Source: an uncultured Spiribacter sp. (lineage in GTDB: Bacteria > Pseudomonadota > Gammaproteobacteria > Nitrococcales > Nitrococcaceae). From it: a DNA stretch of 64,000 bases. The translations under genes and the position numbers were made by a program. The notes under the pieces were generated by a model. The model saw only the letters and a program-made list of their open reading frames with translations, ran no database searches and was not told the DNA's origin. Every line of letters starts with the position of its first letter. Position 1 is the stretch's first letter. Below, piece after piece: positions 41,861-50,837 of this stretch. The stretch spans positions 62,001 through 126,000 of the forward strand of contig CALGDM010000028.1 of assembly GCA_937884605.1 (NCBI GenBank), given 5' to 3'.

Positions 41861-43138
41861 TCAGTGGGTCTGCAGCGCGGAGAGTATCTCCGGGAGCTGT
41901 CCGATGGCCACCGTGATCTGATCGAGATCGTCACGCAGATACTTCACGGTGAGGGTGTCGGCGGCGGCTTCCTCGGCACCGCGGATCAGCGCCACCGCTG
42001 CGCCGCTGCGATCCGCACGGCGCAGCTGGCTTTTCATGGATCCCCCGCCCAGCGGCATCTCCAGATGCAGCCATGGGAGCTCGTCGCGGAGGCGCTCGGC
42101 GAGCGCCAGGGTATCGACCTGCAGGTCGGGGGCGCCCACCACCAGCGCGGCATGGGGCGTCGGCGCCGGCGGCGCCGTGCCAGCCGCCTCGACCAGCGAA
42201 ACCAGCCGTTCGAGGCCGGCCGCGAAGCCGATGGCGGGCGTCGGCCGGCCGCCGATCATCTCCACCAGCACATCATAGCGTCCGCCAGCCAGCACCGTGC
42301 CCTGAGCCCCCAGATCGGCGCTGATCCACTCAAACACCGTCCCGCCATAGTAATCGAGCCCGCGCACGAGCCGTGAATTGACCTGATACGGTTGCCCGGC
42401 CTGATCGAGCATGCGGCACAGGGTATCGAAATGCGCCCGAGACTCGTCATCCAGATAGTCGGTCAAGTCCGGTGCCGTGGCGATGACCGGCGCCATGGCG
42501 GGGTTCTTGCTGTCGAGCACTCGCAGCGGGTTGCTGTGAAGACGCCGCCGGGCGTCGTCATCGAGGGCATCGGCATGGGCCTCGAAATGCTCGATCAGCG
42601 CCGCCCGATAGCGTCCCCGGTCTGCGGATGTGCCGAGGCTGTTGAGCTCGAGGCGCAGGTCGCTGATGCCCAGTGCGCGCAGGATGCGCCCCGACAGCAG
42701 GATCAGTTCGGCATCAATGTCGGGGCCCGGCACGCCGAACGCTTCCGCGCCCACCTGATGAAACTGGCGATAACGCCCTTTCTGCGGACGCTCATGGCGA
42801 AACATCGGCCCGCTGTACCAGAGCCGCGGCTGGGCGTTATGCAGCAGCCCGCGCTGCAGCGCCGCACGGACACAGCCGGCAGTGCCCTCGGGCCGCAGGG
42901 TCAGGCTGTCGCCATTGCGGTCGGTGAAGGTGTACATCTCTTTTTCGACGATGTCGGTCACCTCACCGATGGCGCGCGAAAAAAGCTCGGTTTTCTCGAC
43001 AATGGGCAGGCGAATCCCCGCGTAGCCATAACGCTCGAGCTCGCGGCGGAATGTCGCCTCGACGAATTGCCAGGCCGGCCCTTCCGCCGGCAGCACGTCG
43101 CCAAAACCACGAACGTTCTGGATGGCCTTACTCACCAT
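41861..43138 (-). CDS. hisS: histidine--tRNA ligase
   Basis: Class II synthetase charging tRNA-His. It is 425 residues, with motif 1 region [27 protein letters not shown], motif 2 [14 protein letters not shown], the histidine-binding [15 protein letters not shown] and motif 3 [12 protein letters not shown], then the anticodon-binding domain. It overlaps rodZ by 11 bases. The ispG gene often found between rodZ and hisS is absent. Confidence 0.97.
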   Translation of the reverse strand: MVSKAIQNVRGFGDVLPAEGPAWQFVEATFRRELERYGYAGIRLPIVEKTELFSRAIGEVTDIVEKEMYTFTDRNGDSLTLRPEGTAGCVRAALQRGLLHNAQPRLWYSGPMFRHERPQKGRYRQFHQVGAEAFGVPGPDIDAELILLSGRILRALGISDLRLELNSLGTSADRGRYRAALIEHFEAHADALDDDARRRLHSNPLRVLDSKNPAMAPVIATAPDLTDYLDDESRAHFDTLCRMLDQAGQPYQVNSRLVRGLDYYGGTVFEWISADLGAQGTVLAGGRYDVLVEMIGGRPTPAIGFAAGLERLVSLVEAAGTAPPAPTPHAALVVGAPDLQVDTLALAERLRDELPWLHLEMPLGGGSMKSQLRRADRSGAAVALIRGAEEAAADTLTVKYLRDDLDQITVAIGQLPEILSALQTH

Positions 43139-44108
43139 TGCCCCCCACGGTCAGGCGGGCCACGCTACCCCGCGCGTACTCGGCCAGATTCACGGGCTCT
43201 CCCTCGTATTCGATCTCAACATTGGTGACATCCCCCACGACGATGTCGAACGGCGCCTCGCCATCGAGCCGCTCGTCCCCGGACTCGGCGATACCGAACA
43301 AAAGCCGTTCGCCACTGGCATCGGTCACCTCCATCCACGACTCGCCACTAAAGCGCAGAACCAGCGCCGCTGACTCGTTCTCTCCTGCCCCATCGGGCTC
43401 GGTGGGCTCGCGACTGGCGTCGCTCTCCCCGGACTCACCCATGACCGCATCCGCAATCGCCTGGCGGTCGAGTTCGGGTTCCATTGAGGAGTCATCGGGT
43501 TGAGTGATCGGCTCGGGTTCCGGCTCGGGTTCCGGCTCGGGCTCCGGCTCGGCCTCCGGCTCGGGTTCGGTCGGCGCTGCGGATGACTCGGCCGTGTCCG
43601 CACTCAGTGTCTCGGCGGGGGCGTCATCCTCAGCGGTGGGCGTGGCCGGAAACGGCAGGTTCAATTCCGAGCGTGACAACCACCAGCCGCCGGCGACCAC
43701 GCCACCAATGATCAGTGCCAGGCCCAGGGCCACCCCGATCACCCCAGTGCCGCGGCGCGCTGCCGACCGGGCCCGCCGCTTGCGGGTCTCCTCACCGACG
43801 TGGGGGTTCAGTGCCTGGCGCTCGCCGCCGCCCCGGGCATCGGCGAGCTGCCGGATCAGCGGCTCGGGATCGAGGCCGAGGAGCTGCGCGTAGCTGCGCA
43901 CATAGCCCCGGACGTACGCGAGCGGCGGCAGGTTGTCGACATCGTCTGCCTCGAGCGCCTCGATGGTGCGGCGATTGAGGTGCAGCCCATCCGCCACCCC
44001 GGCGGTGTCCTTGTCCTGGCGCAGGCGCTCATCGCGCAGCGCGCGGCCCGGACCGGTCCGGGACCGCTCGGTTCGGGTTGTCTCACCCGATTCATCGTTA
44101 TGCGTCAT
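43128..44108 (-). CDS. rodZ: cytoskeletal/shape protein RodZ
   Basis: Links MreB filaments to the elongasome. It is 326 residues: N-terminal helix-turn-helix ([33 protein letters not shown]), a basic juxtamembrane stretch ([15 protein letters not shown]), one membrane helix ([21 protein letters not shown]), a periplasmic linker with an (EP)n run, and the C-terminal DUF4115 domain ([23 protein letters not shown]). The track starts at TTG; the next codon is ATG (44108) with GGAG upstream and is preferred. Confidence 0.94.
   Translation of the reverse strand: MTHNDESGETTRTERSRTGPGRALRDERLRQDKDTAGVADGLHLNRRTIEALEADDVDNLPPLAYVRGYVRSYAQLLGLDPEPLIRQLADARGGGERQALNPHVGEETRKRRARSAARRGTGVIGVALGLALIIGGVVAGGWWLSRSELNLPFPATPTAEDDAPAETLSADTAESSAAPTEPEPEAEPEPEPEPEPEPEPITQPDDSSMEPELDRQAIADAVMGESGESDASREPTEPDGAGENESAALVLRFSGESWMEVTDASGERLLFGIAESGDERLDGEAPFDIVVGDVTNVEIEYEGEPVNLAEYARGSVARLTVGGNGE
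43500..43575 (-). repeat. Glu-Pro dipeptide repeat within rodZ
   Basis: Short near-tandem GGCTCGGGTTCC-type units code for [23 protein letters not shown] in the periplasmic linker of RodZ. It could vary in length by slippage. Confidence 0.85.
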
Positions 44109-44115
44109 CAACCCG

Positions 44116-44865
44116 TTACTCCGTCAGTCGTGCGGCCTGCTCGGACGCAGGAAACTGGTCCCTGAGCCTCGCCGTCAGCTTCCTCTGACGCACCGCCTGA
44201 TCACCGGCTCTGGCAATCCTGATCCCCAGCCAGAGCCCCGCAGGATTGTCTTCTACCGCCGCAGTGTAGCGTGAATACCATGCACCTGCGGCATTGACCT
44301 CGTCACGGGCAAGACTCCACTCGGCCAGCCCCCGCAGGGCCGGCGCATAATCGGGCTCGATGCGCAGGGCGCGGCGCCAGTAGCGGTCGGCGCGCGGCGC
44401 CAGTCCGGCGGATTCGTCCCGGGTCAGGCAGTGCGCGGCATTGCTGAGCGCCATTGCACGACCATCGTAGCGGCGCAGCGCGGCGGCTTGCTCCCAGTGC
44501 TCGATGGCGGCCACGGTCTGCCCCGCGCGGCAAAGAAAACCCGCGTAGTTATTCAGTGCCGGCCCGCTTCGCCCACTGAGCGACAACGCTCGGCGATAAT
44601 GGCGTTCAGCCCGAACGGGATCCGCCAGCCGATCCTGGATCTCGGCGGCCACCAGATGGGCGTCCACCAGGGTGTCGTCCTGGGACAACGCCTGCCGGAC
44701 CTTGGCGAGAGCGGTGTCAAGCGCGCCGTTGCTCAGGTGGTAGCTGGCGATTTCGGTGTTGGCGCTGGCAGCCATCGATGCCTGCTCGCGGGTGGCCGGC
44801 CCGGTCTGCTGAGTCGTGCATCCGACAACCGTCAGCATGAGCAGGACCGCCGCCAGACTGCGCAT
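44116..44865 (-). CDS. type IV pilus assembly lipoprotein PilF/PilW-like (TPR)
   Basis: It is 249 residues with a lipoprotein signal ([16 protein letters not shown]; lipobox VVGC) and about five TPR units (for example ALAKVRQALSQDDTLVDAHLVAAEIQDRLADPVRAERHYRRALSL). PilF pilots the PilQ secretin to the outer membrane. It lies between rlmN and rodZ, the usual place. No other pilus genes are in the window, so the role is by family and position. Confidence 0.88.
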   Translation of the reverse strand: MRSLAAVLLMLTVVGCTTQQTGPATREQASMAASANTEIASYHLSNGALDTALAKVRQALSQDDTLVDAHLVAAEIQDRLADPVRAERHYRRALSLSGRSGPALNNYAGFLCRAGQTVAAIEHWEQAAALRRYDGRAMALSNAAHCLTRDESAGLAPRADRYWRRALRIEPDYAPALRGLAEWSLARDEVNAAGAWYSRYTAAVEDNPAGLWLGIRIARAGDQAVRQRKLTARLRDQFPASEQAARLTE

Positions 44866-45992
44866 CAGGCGTTGGCCGATGCCGATCCGCGCTTGCCCTG
44901 GTTGCGGCGGTTGATCACCTGCCCCACCAGCTGGCCGCAGGCGCCGTCGATGTCCTGCCCTCGGGTGCGCCGGGTGGTGGTGATAAACCCCGCGTTCTGG
45001 AGAATCTCCGAGAATCGCTGGATCCGCGCCCGCGGCGAGGCCTCGTAGCGCGTGCCGGGGAAGGGATTGAACGGAATCAGGTTGATCTTGGACGGGATAT
45101 GCCGGAGCAGCCGCGCGAGCTCGCGAGCCTGTGCATCGCTGTCATTGACGCCATCGAGCATCACGTACTCCCAGTAAATGCAGTGATGCGGCGTATTACC
45201 CAGATAATGCTCGCAGGCCGGGAGCAGCTCGCGCAGCGGATACTTGCGATTGATCGGCACGATCTCGTCACGCAGCGCGTCATTCGGGGCGTGCAGCGAG
45301 ACCGCCAGACTGATGTTACTCACGTCCGCCAGCCGATAGAGTGCCGGCACCAACCCCACGGTCGAGAGCGTGACCCGTCGCCGGGAAAGTCCCCAGGCAT
45401 AGGGGTCGACCATGAGGTTGGTGGCCGCGATGACATTGCGGAAGTTGGCGAGCGGCTCGCCCATGCCCATCATCACCACGTTGGTGACCCGCCGGCCGCG
45501 TCCCTCGTCCTCGAGGGCCTGGGTGGCATAGTGGAGCTGGCCGATGATTTCCGCTGCGGAGAGATTGCGGTTGAAGCCCTGCTTGCCCGTGGAGCAGAAC
45601 CCGCAGTCGAGGGCGCAACCCACCTGCGAGGACACGCACAGCGTGCCGCGTCCCCGCTCGGGGATGTAGACCGTCTCCACCGCCTGGCCGCTTTCGAGCG
45701 CCAGCAGCCATTTCCGCGTGCCGTCTTCTGACTCGCGATCGAAGATGGCCCGGGGGACCTGCAGCTCGGCCACATCGACGAGCTTGCGCCGAAACCCCTT
45801 GGCCAGATCGGTCATCGCATCAAAGTCGAATACCCGGCGCTGATGCAGCCATTGCCGCAGCTGCTTGCCACGGAATGGCTTTTCGTCGAGTTCACGCAGC
45901 AGCCCGTCCAGCCCGGCCGCATCCAGGCCGAGCAGGTTGAGCCGTCCGGACTCGGTACGGGGCTGACCGTCAGCCGCGGCTGTGGAGGTCAT
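44865..45992 (-). CDS. rlmN: dual-specificity 23S rRNA/tRNA adenine-C2 methyltransferase RlmN
   Basis: Radical SAM enzyme that methylates A2503 of 23S rRNA and A37 of some tRNAs. It is 375 residues from the ATG at 45992 (GGTGAAG just upstream; the track's TTG is 3 codons earlier). The radical SAM motif is [19 protein letters not shown] and GEPLANF follows; the catalytic second Cys is expected in [18 protein letters not shown] near the C terminus, which is present. It overlaps ndk by about 23 bases. Confidence 0.97.
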   Translation of the reverse strand: MTSTAAADGQPRTESGRLNLLGLDAAGLDGLLRELDEKPFRGKQLRQWLHQRRVFDFDAMTDLAKGFRRKLVDVAELQVPRAIFDRESEDGTRKWLLALESGQAVETVYIPERGRGTLCVSSQVGCALDCGFCSTGKQGFNRNLSAAEIIGQLHYATQALEDEGRGRRVTNVVMMGMGEPLANFRNVIAATNLMVDPYAWGLSRRRVTLSTVGLVPALYRLADVSNISLAVSLHAPNDALRDEIVPINRKYPLRELLPACEHYLGNTPHHCIYWEYVMLDGVNDSDAQARELARLLRHIPSKINLIPFNPFPGTRYEASPRARIQRFSEILQNAGFITTTRRTRGQDIDGACGQLVGQVINRRNQGKRGSASANA

Positions 45993-46398
45993 CTTCACCA
46001 AAGAAGAAGGCGATCTCTTCGCGCGCCGTCTCGGGCGAGTCAGAGCCGTGGGCGGCGTTCGCGTCGACGGTTTCGGCCAGATCGTGGCGAATCGTTCCGG
46101 CAGCGGCCTCGGCCGGGTTGGTGGCGCCCATCACCTCGCGGTTCTTGCGGATGGCGTCGTGGCCCTCGAGCACCTGGACCATCACCGGGCCTGACGTCAT
46201 GAAGTTGACCAGAGCGGTAAAGAACGGGCGCTCGCGATGCACCGCGTAGAAGGACTCGGCCTGGGCCTGGGTGAGATGCGTCATGCGCGCGGCGATGATC
46301 TGCAGACCGGCCATTTCGAAGCGACGATAGATCTCGCCGATATTGTTGTGGGCGACGGCATCCGGCTTGACGATGGAGAGGGTGCGTTCAACGGCCAT
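45970..46398 (-). CDS. ndk: nucleoside-diphosphate kinase
   Basis: Makes NTPs from NDPs by way of a phosphohistidine. It is 142 residues from [18 protein letters not shown], with the active-site His in [22 protein letters not shown]. The ORF track's N-terminal 23 residues are not part of the family. It lies between the iscA-like gene and rlmN. Confidence 0.97.
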   Translation of the reverse strand: MAVERTLSIVKPDAVAHNNIGEIYRRFEMAGLQIIAARMTHLTQAQAESFYAVHRERPFFTALVNFMTSGPVMVQVLEGHDAIRKNREVMGATNPAEAAAGTIRHDLAETVDANAAHGSDSPETAREEIAFFFGEDDLHSRG

Positions 46399-46467
46399 GC
46401 AATGGGCTCCTGTGCGTGTTGATAAAGACGAGCCGGGCAGTCTACCCAGCGGCTCGCTCAGCGACAA

Positions 46468-46794
46468 TCACTCGACGGCAAAGCTCTCGCCGCAGCCGCA
46501 GGCCGCCGAGACGTTGGGGTTGCGAAAGCTGAACCGCTCGTTGAGGCCTTCACGCACAAAGTCGACCTCCATGCCCTCGAGAAACGGCAGGCTCTTGCGG
46601 TCAATGACCACCGAGACGCCATGCTGCTCGACCACCAGATCATTATCGCCCGGCGCCTCGGCGTAATCGACGGTATACATGAACCCCGAGCAGCCCGAGG
46701 TGCGCACGCCCAGACGCAGTCCCATGCCTTTTTCGTGGCGAACCAGCGAATCCCGGATATGGTTCGCCGCCCGTTCGGTCAGTTCAATGCTCAT
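46468..46794 (-). CDS. A-type iron-sulfur carrier (IscA family)
   Basis: It is 108 residues from MSIELTERAANHIRDSLVRH. The three conserved cysteines are in RTSGCSGFMYTVDYAE and SAACGCGESF. IscA/ErpA-type proteins bind iron or Fe-S clusters and pass them to targets; the sequence looks most like IscA. It overlaps the end of the IscU-like gene by 11 bases. Confidence 0.93.
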   Translation of the reverse strand: MSIELTERAANHIRDSLVRHEKGMGLRLGVRTSGCSGFMYTVDYAEAPGDNDLVVEQHGVSVVIDRKSLPFLEGMEVDFVREGLNERFSFRNPNVSAACGCGESFAVE

Positions 46795-47164
46795 CGCTTG
46801 CTCCATTTGCCTCATGCGGCCACGCAGTCAACGCCGACCGCATGGCGTCTTCAATAGTCAGCGCCCCGGTGCGCGCTTCGTCCGCCAGGCCAGTGGTCTC
46901 GGCGAGCCAGCGGCCGGTCACCGTTCGCGCCACCGCCGGTGTCCGGCCCTCAAGCCAGCCGGCGAGCCAGCCTGCCGCGCCGATGATATCGGCATCGCCG
47001 AATACCTCGAAGCGGGCCTCGCGGATGACCCTCGAATCGCCGCAAAGCCAGCAGTCCACCCGGCAGCCCTCATCGATTCGGCCGGCGGTGCCATGCTGCC
47101 AGCGGCTGCGCTCGCGTGGCGCGCCCAGCCTTGCGTCATTCCACGATCCCCGATCCGCGGGCAT
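46784..47164 (-). CDS. degenerate IscU/NifU-N-like protein
   Basis: It is 126 residues. The core VIREARFEVFGDADIIGAAGWLAGWLEGRTPAVA and the late TGALTIEDAMRSALTAW follow the IscU pattern (IIEDARFKTYGCGSAI...; ILAEDAIKAAI). At the three canonical ligand positions, however, the second Cys (YGCGS) reads FGDAD, the third (HCSIL) reads GALTI, and the first also appears displaced. Instead there is a compact C34-x3-C38-x2-C41 (EGCRVDCWLCGD). It lies between iscS-like (4-base gap) and iscA-like (overlap). Identity as an IscU paralogue is by eye. Confidence 0.7.
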   Translation of the reverse strand: MPADRGSWNDARLGAPRERSRWQHGTAGRIDEGCRVDCWLCGDSRVIREARFEVFGDADIIGAAGWLAGWLEGRTPAVARTVTGRWLAETTGLADEARTGALTIEDAMRSALTAWPHEANGASDEH

Positions 47165-47168
47165 GGAT

Positions 47169-48386
47169 TCAAGCCATTTCCAGCGCGGTTGTGACGCCGT
47201 ACGCAGAACCCACCGTCCAACGCCCCTCTTCGATCTCACGCCAGAGCGGCGAAATGCCACGCAGCCCGGTCACGGCGGCCGCGACCTCGGCGCCCGCGAC
47301 GTCGACTTCGGCGGCGTCGGTAAACCGGCCGACGCTGATGCGCACCGAGGCATAGGCCAGCGCATCCGGTCGTCCCATGGCGCGCAACACGTGGGAGGGA
47401 CCATCACGCCGGCTGCAGGCCGAGCCGAACCCCACCGACAGGTGACCGAGCGCCGCGCGCAGGGCACCCCCGTGCACCCCCGGAAACGAGGCATTCAGAA
47501 TGGCCGGCGCGCCGTCCCCCCGACCGTTGATCACAACGCTGCCCAGCCCTCGCAGGGCATCGACAAGGCGCCCGCGCAGTGCCCGCTGACGCGCCTGTTC
47601 GATGGCATCATCGCGGTGGCGCAGGGCATCGCCCATTCCCCCAATCAAGCCCACCGGCAGCGTCCCGGAGCGCAGTCCCGACTGCTGCCCGCCGCCGTGC
47701 ATCAGCGGCGCCAGGCGCACGTCGGGGCGCACACAAAGCGCCCCGATACCCTTCGGCCCACAGCACTTGTGAGCGGACAGCGAGACCAGATCGGCATGGT
47801 GGTAGGGCCCCGGCTCGGGCACTCGCCCCACCGCCTGGGCGGCATCCAGATGCAGCCGCGCCCCCACCGCCTTCACCCGCGGTGCCAACTGGTCGATGGG
47901 CTGGATAACGCCGGTTTCATTGTTGACCGGCGCCAGCGAGACCAGCGCGACGTCGCGGTCCAGCGCGGCCTCGAGGGTCTCCGGGCTCAGCCGGCCGTCC
48001 GCTTCGACGGGCAGCCGCTCGACCTGCAGGCCCGCCTCGCGGGCGGCGTCGGCGGCGGCAAGGACGGCGGAGTGCTCTGTCTCGCTGATCAATATCCGGC
48101 GCCGCTCGCCGCCGCGCTGATCAATCGCCCGCGCCAGGCCGAGGATTGCAAGGTTATCCGCCTCGGTCGCGCCACTGGTCCAGATGACCTGAAAGTCGCG
48201 ATCCCCGAGGGTTTCCAGCACCCGCTCCTGCGCTGTCTCGATCACCGCCGCCGCCCGACGGCCATGGGGATGGCTGCTGGACGGGTTGGCGAACACGCCG
48301 TCGGGGCCCTGAAGTGCGGCCATGGTGGCCGCCACCCGCGGGTCAAGCGGTGTGGTCGCCGCGTAGTCCAGATACGCGCGGGTCAT
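47169..48386 (-). CDS. cysteine desulfurase, IscS-like
   Basis: PLP enzyme taking sulfur from cysteine for Fe-S clusters and thio-modifications. It is 405 residues: [14 protein letters not shown] at the N terminus, PLP-side ETEHSAV, the Schiff-base lysine region [16 protein letters not shown], and the catalytic Cys in [21 protein letters not shown]. The C terminus keeps [14 protein letters not shown], like IscS. It overlaps the cysE stop by 4 bases. Confidence 0.93.
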   Translation of the reverse strand: MTRAYLDYAATTPLDPRVAATMAALQGPDGVFANPSSSHPHGRRAAAVIETAQERVLETLGDRDFQVIWTSGATEADNLAILGLARAIDQRGGERRRILISETEHSAVLAAADAAREAGLQVERLPVEADGRLSPETLEAALDRDVALVSLAPVNNETGVIQPIDQLAPRVKAVGARLHLDAAQAVGRVPEPGPYHHADLVSLSAHKCCGPKGIGALCVRPDVRLAPLMHGGGQQSGLRSGTLPVGLIGGMGDALRHRDDAIEQARQRALRGRLVDALRGLGSVVINGRGDGAPAILNASFPGVHGGALRAALGHLSVGFGSACSRRDGPSHVLRAMGRPDALAYASVRISVGRFTDAAEVDVAGAEVAAAVTGLRGISPLWREIEEGRWTVGSAYGVTTALEMA

Positions 48387-49165
48387 GATCCCTCGTTTTT
48401 CGAGCGGTCCTGCATGCCGCAGTCATCGATGTCGGGGATATCGCTGTCATTGACCTCGCCGCCCAGCGCGCGCAGCGCATGGCACATCTCCTGGAGGCGT
48501 TCATCGGTGTGATGGACATGATCAAGGATGGCATTGATGGCATTGGCAACCGGATCGGGCATGTCCTGGGTCGCGCCATAGGCGTCAAACCCGATCCGGC
48601 GGGCGGTTTCGACGCGCCGCTGCTCGGCCTCGGAGCGCGCTGGCGCCTCGCTGCCGATCCGCGCCACGCGGGCCGGGATGCCCACCATCGTGGCATGCGC
48701 CGGCACATCCTTGACCACCACCGCGTTGGACCCGATCCGCGCCCCCGCGCCGACATCCAGCGGTCCGAGTACCTTGGCGCCCGCGCCCACCACCACATCA
48801 TTGCCCAGCGTGGGATGGCGCTTGCCGGCCCGCCACGAGGTGCCACCCAGGGTCACCCCCTGGTAGAGCGTGCAGTCATCACCCACCTCGGCCGTCTCGC
48901 CAATGACCACGCCCAGGCCGTGATCGATGAAAAAGCGCCGGCCGATCCGCGCACCGGGGTGGATCTCGATGCCGGTCAAAAGCCGCGCTATCAGCGCCAG
49001 AAAGCGCGCAACGCCGCCCAGGCGGTGTCGCCACAGCCAGTGGTTCATCCGATGCAGGATCAGGGCATGGACACCCGGATAGCTGATCAGAACCTCGAAG
49101 TGATTGCGCGCCGCAGGGTCGCGGTCGAAGACGCAGTTAATGTCTTCACGAAGCCGTTTAAACAT
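48383..49165 (-). CDS. cysE: serine O-acetyltransferase
   Basis: Makes O-acetylserine, the cysteine precursor. From the ATG at 49165 ([25 protein letters not shown]) it has 260 residues: N-terminal helical part, then the left-handed beta-helix hexapeptide repeats ([40 protein letters not shown]). The C-terminal tail of about 80 residues is long. The track uses a GTG 9 codons upstream; most relatives start at MFKRL. It occupies the place of iscR in the trmJ-iscRSUA order, feeding cysteine to the desulfurase next door (inference). Confidence 0.94.
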   Translation of the reverse strand: MFKRLREDINCVFDRDPAARNHFEVLISYPGVHALILHRMNHWLWRHRLGGVARFLALIARLLTGIEIHPGARIGRRFFIDHGLGVVIGETAEVGDDCTLYQGVTLGGTSWRAGKRHPTLGNDVVVGAGAKVLGPLDVGAGARIGSNAVVVKDVPAHATMVGIPARVARIGSEAPARSEAEQRRVETARRIGFDAYGATQDMPDPVANAINAILDHVHHTDERLQEMCHALRALGGEVNDSDIPDIDDCGMQDRSKNEGS

Positions 49166-49171
49166 ACCGGG

Positions 49172-49177
49172 AGTATA
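49172..49177 (-). promoter_or_regulatory. -10 box abutting the cysE ATG (possible leaderless start)
   Basis: Minus strand TATACT-CCCGGT-ATG: the -10 hexamer ends 6 bases before the ATG, so the expected +1 is the A of the start codon. The -35 match is poor and no Shine-Dalgarno sequence is present. Confidence 0.4.
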
Positions 49178-49210
49178 CTCGGGTGTCGTCACCGCCAGCC
49201 AGCCGGGTCG

Positions 49211-49933
49211 TCATGGCCGCAGCCGCTTGAGCAGGCCGCGCAGCAGATCCACCTCGTCAACGCTGGGTCGCGCGCGATTGATGAAGTGGCGCAGCCGCCG
49301 GAGCATGACCTCGCGGGGCCCGCGACGGGTGTAGCCACTGGCATCGGCCAGGGCCTCGAGCTGGCCATGCAGGCCCTCGAGGTGGGCACCGGTGGCCAGC
49401 GCGGTTGCGGGTTCGGGGCTGGGCACCGAGCCACCCGGCACAGCGCCGCGGGCAACGAAAATCTCGTAGGCCATCAGCTGCACCGCCGCGGCCAGATTGA
49501 GCGCCGGGTAGTCGGGATTGGCGGGGATGTGCACCAGCCGGTGACAGCAGGCGAGCTCGGCATTGGTCAGCCCGGTGCGCTCGCGCCCGAACAGCACCGC
49601 CACCGGGCCTGATTCGGCGGCAATGGTGGCAGCGGCCTCGCGCGGTGTCAGCGCCGGGACGCCATCCCGGCGTGGACGCGCCGTCAGCCCCAGACACAGC
49701 TCGGTGTCGGCCACGGCGGGGGCAAGCGCGTCATGGTGACACGCGCCGGTCAGCACCGGAGCGGCATGCGCGGCCATTGCGATGGCCTGATCATCCACCG
49801 CGCACTGCGGTTCGACCAGAACCAGCTGATCCAGCGCCATGGTCAGCATTGCCCGCGCCGTGGCGCCGAGATTGCCGGAATGTGAAGTCCCCACCAGCAC
49901 GAAGCGGCAGTCTGGGGCATTGGGATTGTTCAA
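49211..49933 (-). CDS. trmJ: tRNA (cytidine/uridine-2'-O-)-methyltransferase TrmJ
   Basis: SPOUT enzyme methylating position 32 of tRNAs. I choose the TTG at 49933, which has GGGGAG upstream, giving 240 residues; the track's ATG lies 10 codons earlier. RFVLVGTSHSGNLGATARAM and VAVLFGRERTGLTNAELA...ALNLAAAVQLMAYE are the SPOUT knot motifs. It is divergent from suhB, as in many gammaproteobacteria. Confidence 0.94.
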   Translation of the reverse strand: MNNPNAPDCRFVLVGTSHSGNLGATARAMLTMALDQLVLVEPQCAVDDQAIAMAAHAAPVLTGACHHDALAPAVADTELCLGLTARPRRDGVPALTPREAAATIAAESGPVAVLFGRERTGLTNAELACCHRLVHIPANPDYPALNLAAAVQLMAYEIFVARGAVPGGSVPSPEPATALATGAHLEGLHGQLEALADASGYTRRGPREVMLRRLRHFINRARPSVDEVDLLRGLLKRLRP

Positions 49934-49954
49934 GACACGGACTCCCCGGTTTGC

Positions 49955-49963
49955 TGTTATCAT
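49955..49963 (+). promoter_or_regulatory. extended -10 promoter candidate for suhB
   Basis: Plus strand TGTTATCAT fits TGn-TATCAT; the -35 region is weak. It would give a leader of roughly 57 bases before the suhB ATG. Confidence 0.4.
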
Positions 49964-50026
49964 TGTGGATTACGCAGAGTTTTGCGGCATCGCTCGCCGT
50001 CACCAGCCCGATTTCAGGACCGATTC

Positions 50027-50824
50027 ATGCAACCGATGATCAACGTTGCGGTGCGCGCCGCACGCAGCGCCGGCAACATCATTGTCCACCATATCAACCG
50101 GCTTGACCGCATCAATGTCGAGGCCAAGGGCGAAAACGATTTCGTCAGCGACGTCGATCGCATGGCCGAGGACGAGATTCGCGCCAGCCTCAAGCAGGCC
50201 TATCCCGATCATGCGGTGGTGGGTGAGGAGCGCGGCGGCGCGGAAGATGCCGACTACGTCTGGGTGGTGGACCCACTGGATGGCACGCTCAACTACCTGC
50301 GTGGGGTGCCGCATTTTGCCGTCTCCATCGCGCTGAAATACCGCGGAGCGCTGGAAGCCGGGGTGATCTATGACCCGATCCGTCAGGAGCTGTGGACGGC
50401 AAAGCGCGGTGGCGGCTGCACGTTCGAGGGACGCCGGATGCGCATCCAGCCGCGTCCATCCCTTGACAATGCCCTGATCGGGACCGGTTTTCCGCTACGC
50501 CTGCAGGCCTACCACGATGCCTATCTGGGGATGTTTGGCGATATCTTCCGGCGGGCCGGCGATCTGCGCCGTGGTGGCTCGGCCGCCCTGGATCTGGCCT
50601 ATGTGGCCTGCGGCCGGCTTGACGGCTTCTGGGAGATCGGCCTCAAACCCTGGGACATGGCAGCGGGGGCTTTGATGATTCGCGAGGCCGGCGGCATCGT
50701 CGGCGACTTCGCCGGCGGCGATGGCTATCTGGATACCGGCAACATTGTCGCGGGCAGTCCCAAATTGTTTGCCGATATGGTCCGCACCATCGCTCCGCAT
50801 CGCGTCGAGGGGATTCGCGCCTGA
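50027..50824 (+). CDS. suhB: inositol-1-monophosphatase family protein SuhB
   Basis: Mg-dependent phosphatase family member that in E. coli also takes part in rRNA transcription antitermination with NusA. It is 265 residues from MQPMINVAVRAARSAGN. Metal sites are in VGEERGG, WVVDPLDGTLNYLRG and KPWDMAAGALMIREAGG. The start fits the E. coli protein; the track is 15 codons longer. It ends convergently on the LpxH-like gene with a 7-base gap. Confidence 0.95.
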   Translation: MQPMINVAVRAARSAGNIIVHHINRLDRINVEAKGENDFVSDVDRMAEDEIRASLKQAYPDHAVVGEERGGAEDADYVWVVDPLDGTLNYLRGVPHFAVSIALKYRGALEAGVIYDPIRQELWTAKRGGGCTFEGRRMRIQPRPSLDNALIGTGFPLRLQAYHDAYLGMFGDIFRRAGDLRRGGSAALDLAYVACGRLDGFWEIGLKPWDMAAGALMIREAGGIVGDFAGGDGYLDTGNIVAGSPKLFADMVRTIAPHRVEGIRA

Positions 50825-50837
50825 GAACCGATCAGGC
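50819..50837. terminator. hairpin formed by two convergent stop codons
   Basis: GCCTGA-GAACCGA-TCAGGC: a 6-bp perfect inverted repeat in which the suhB stop TGA and the opposing gene's stop TGA are parts of the two stem arms. There is no T tract, so termination strength is uncertain. Confidence 0.4.
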
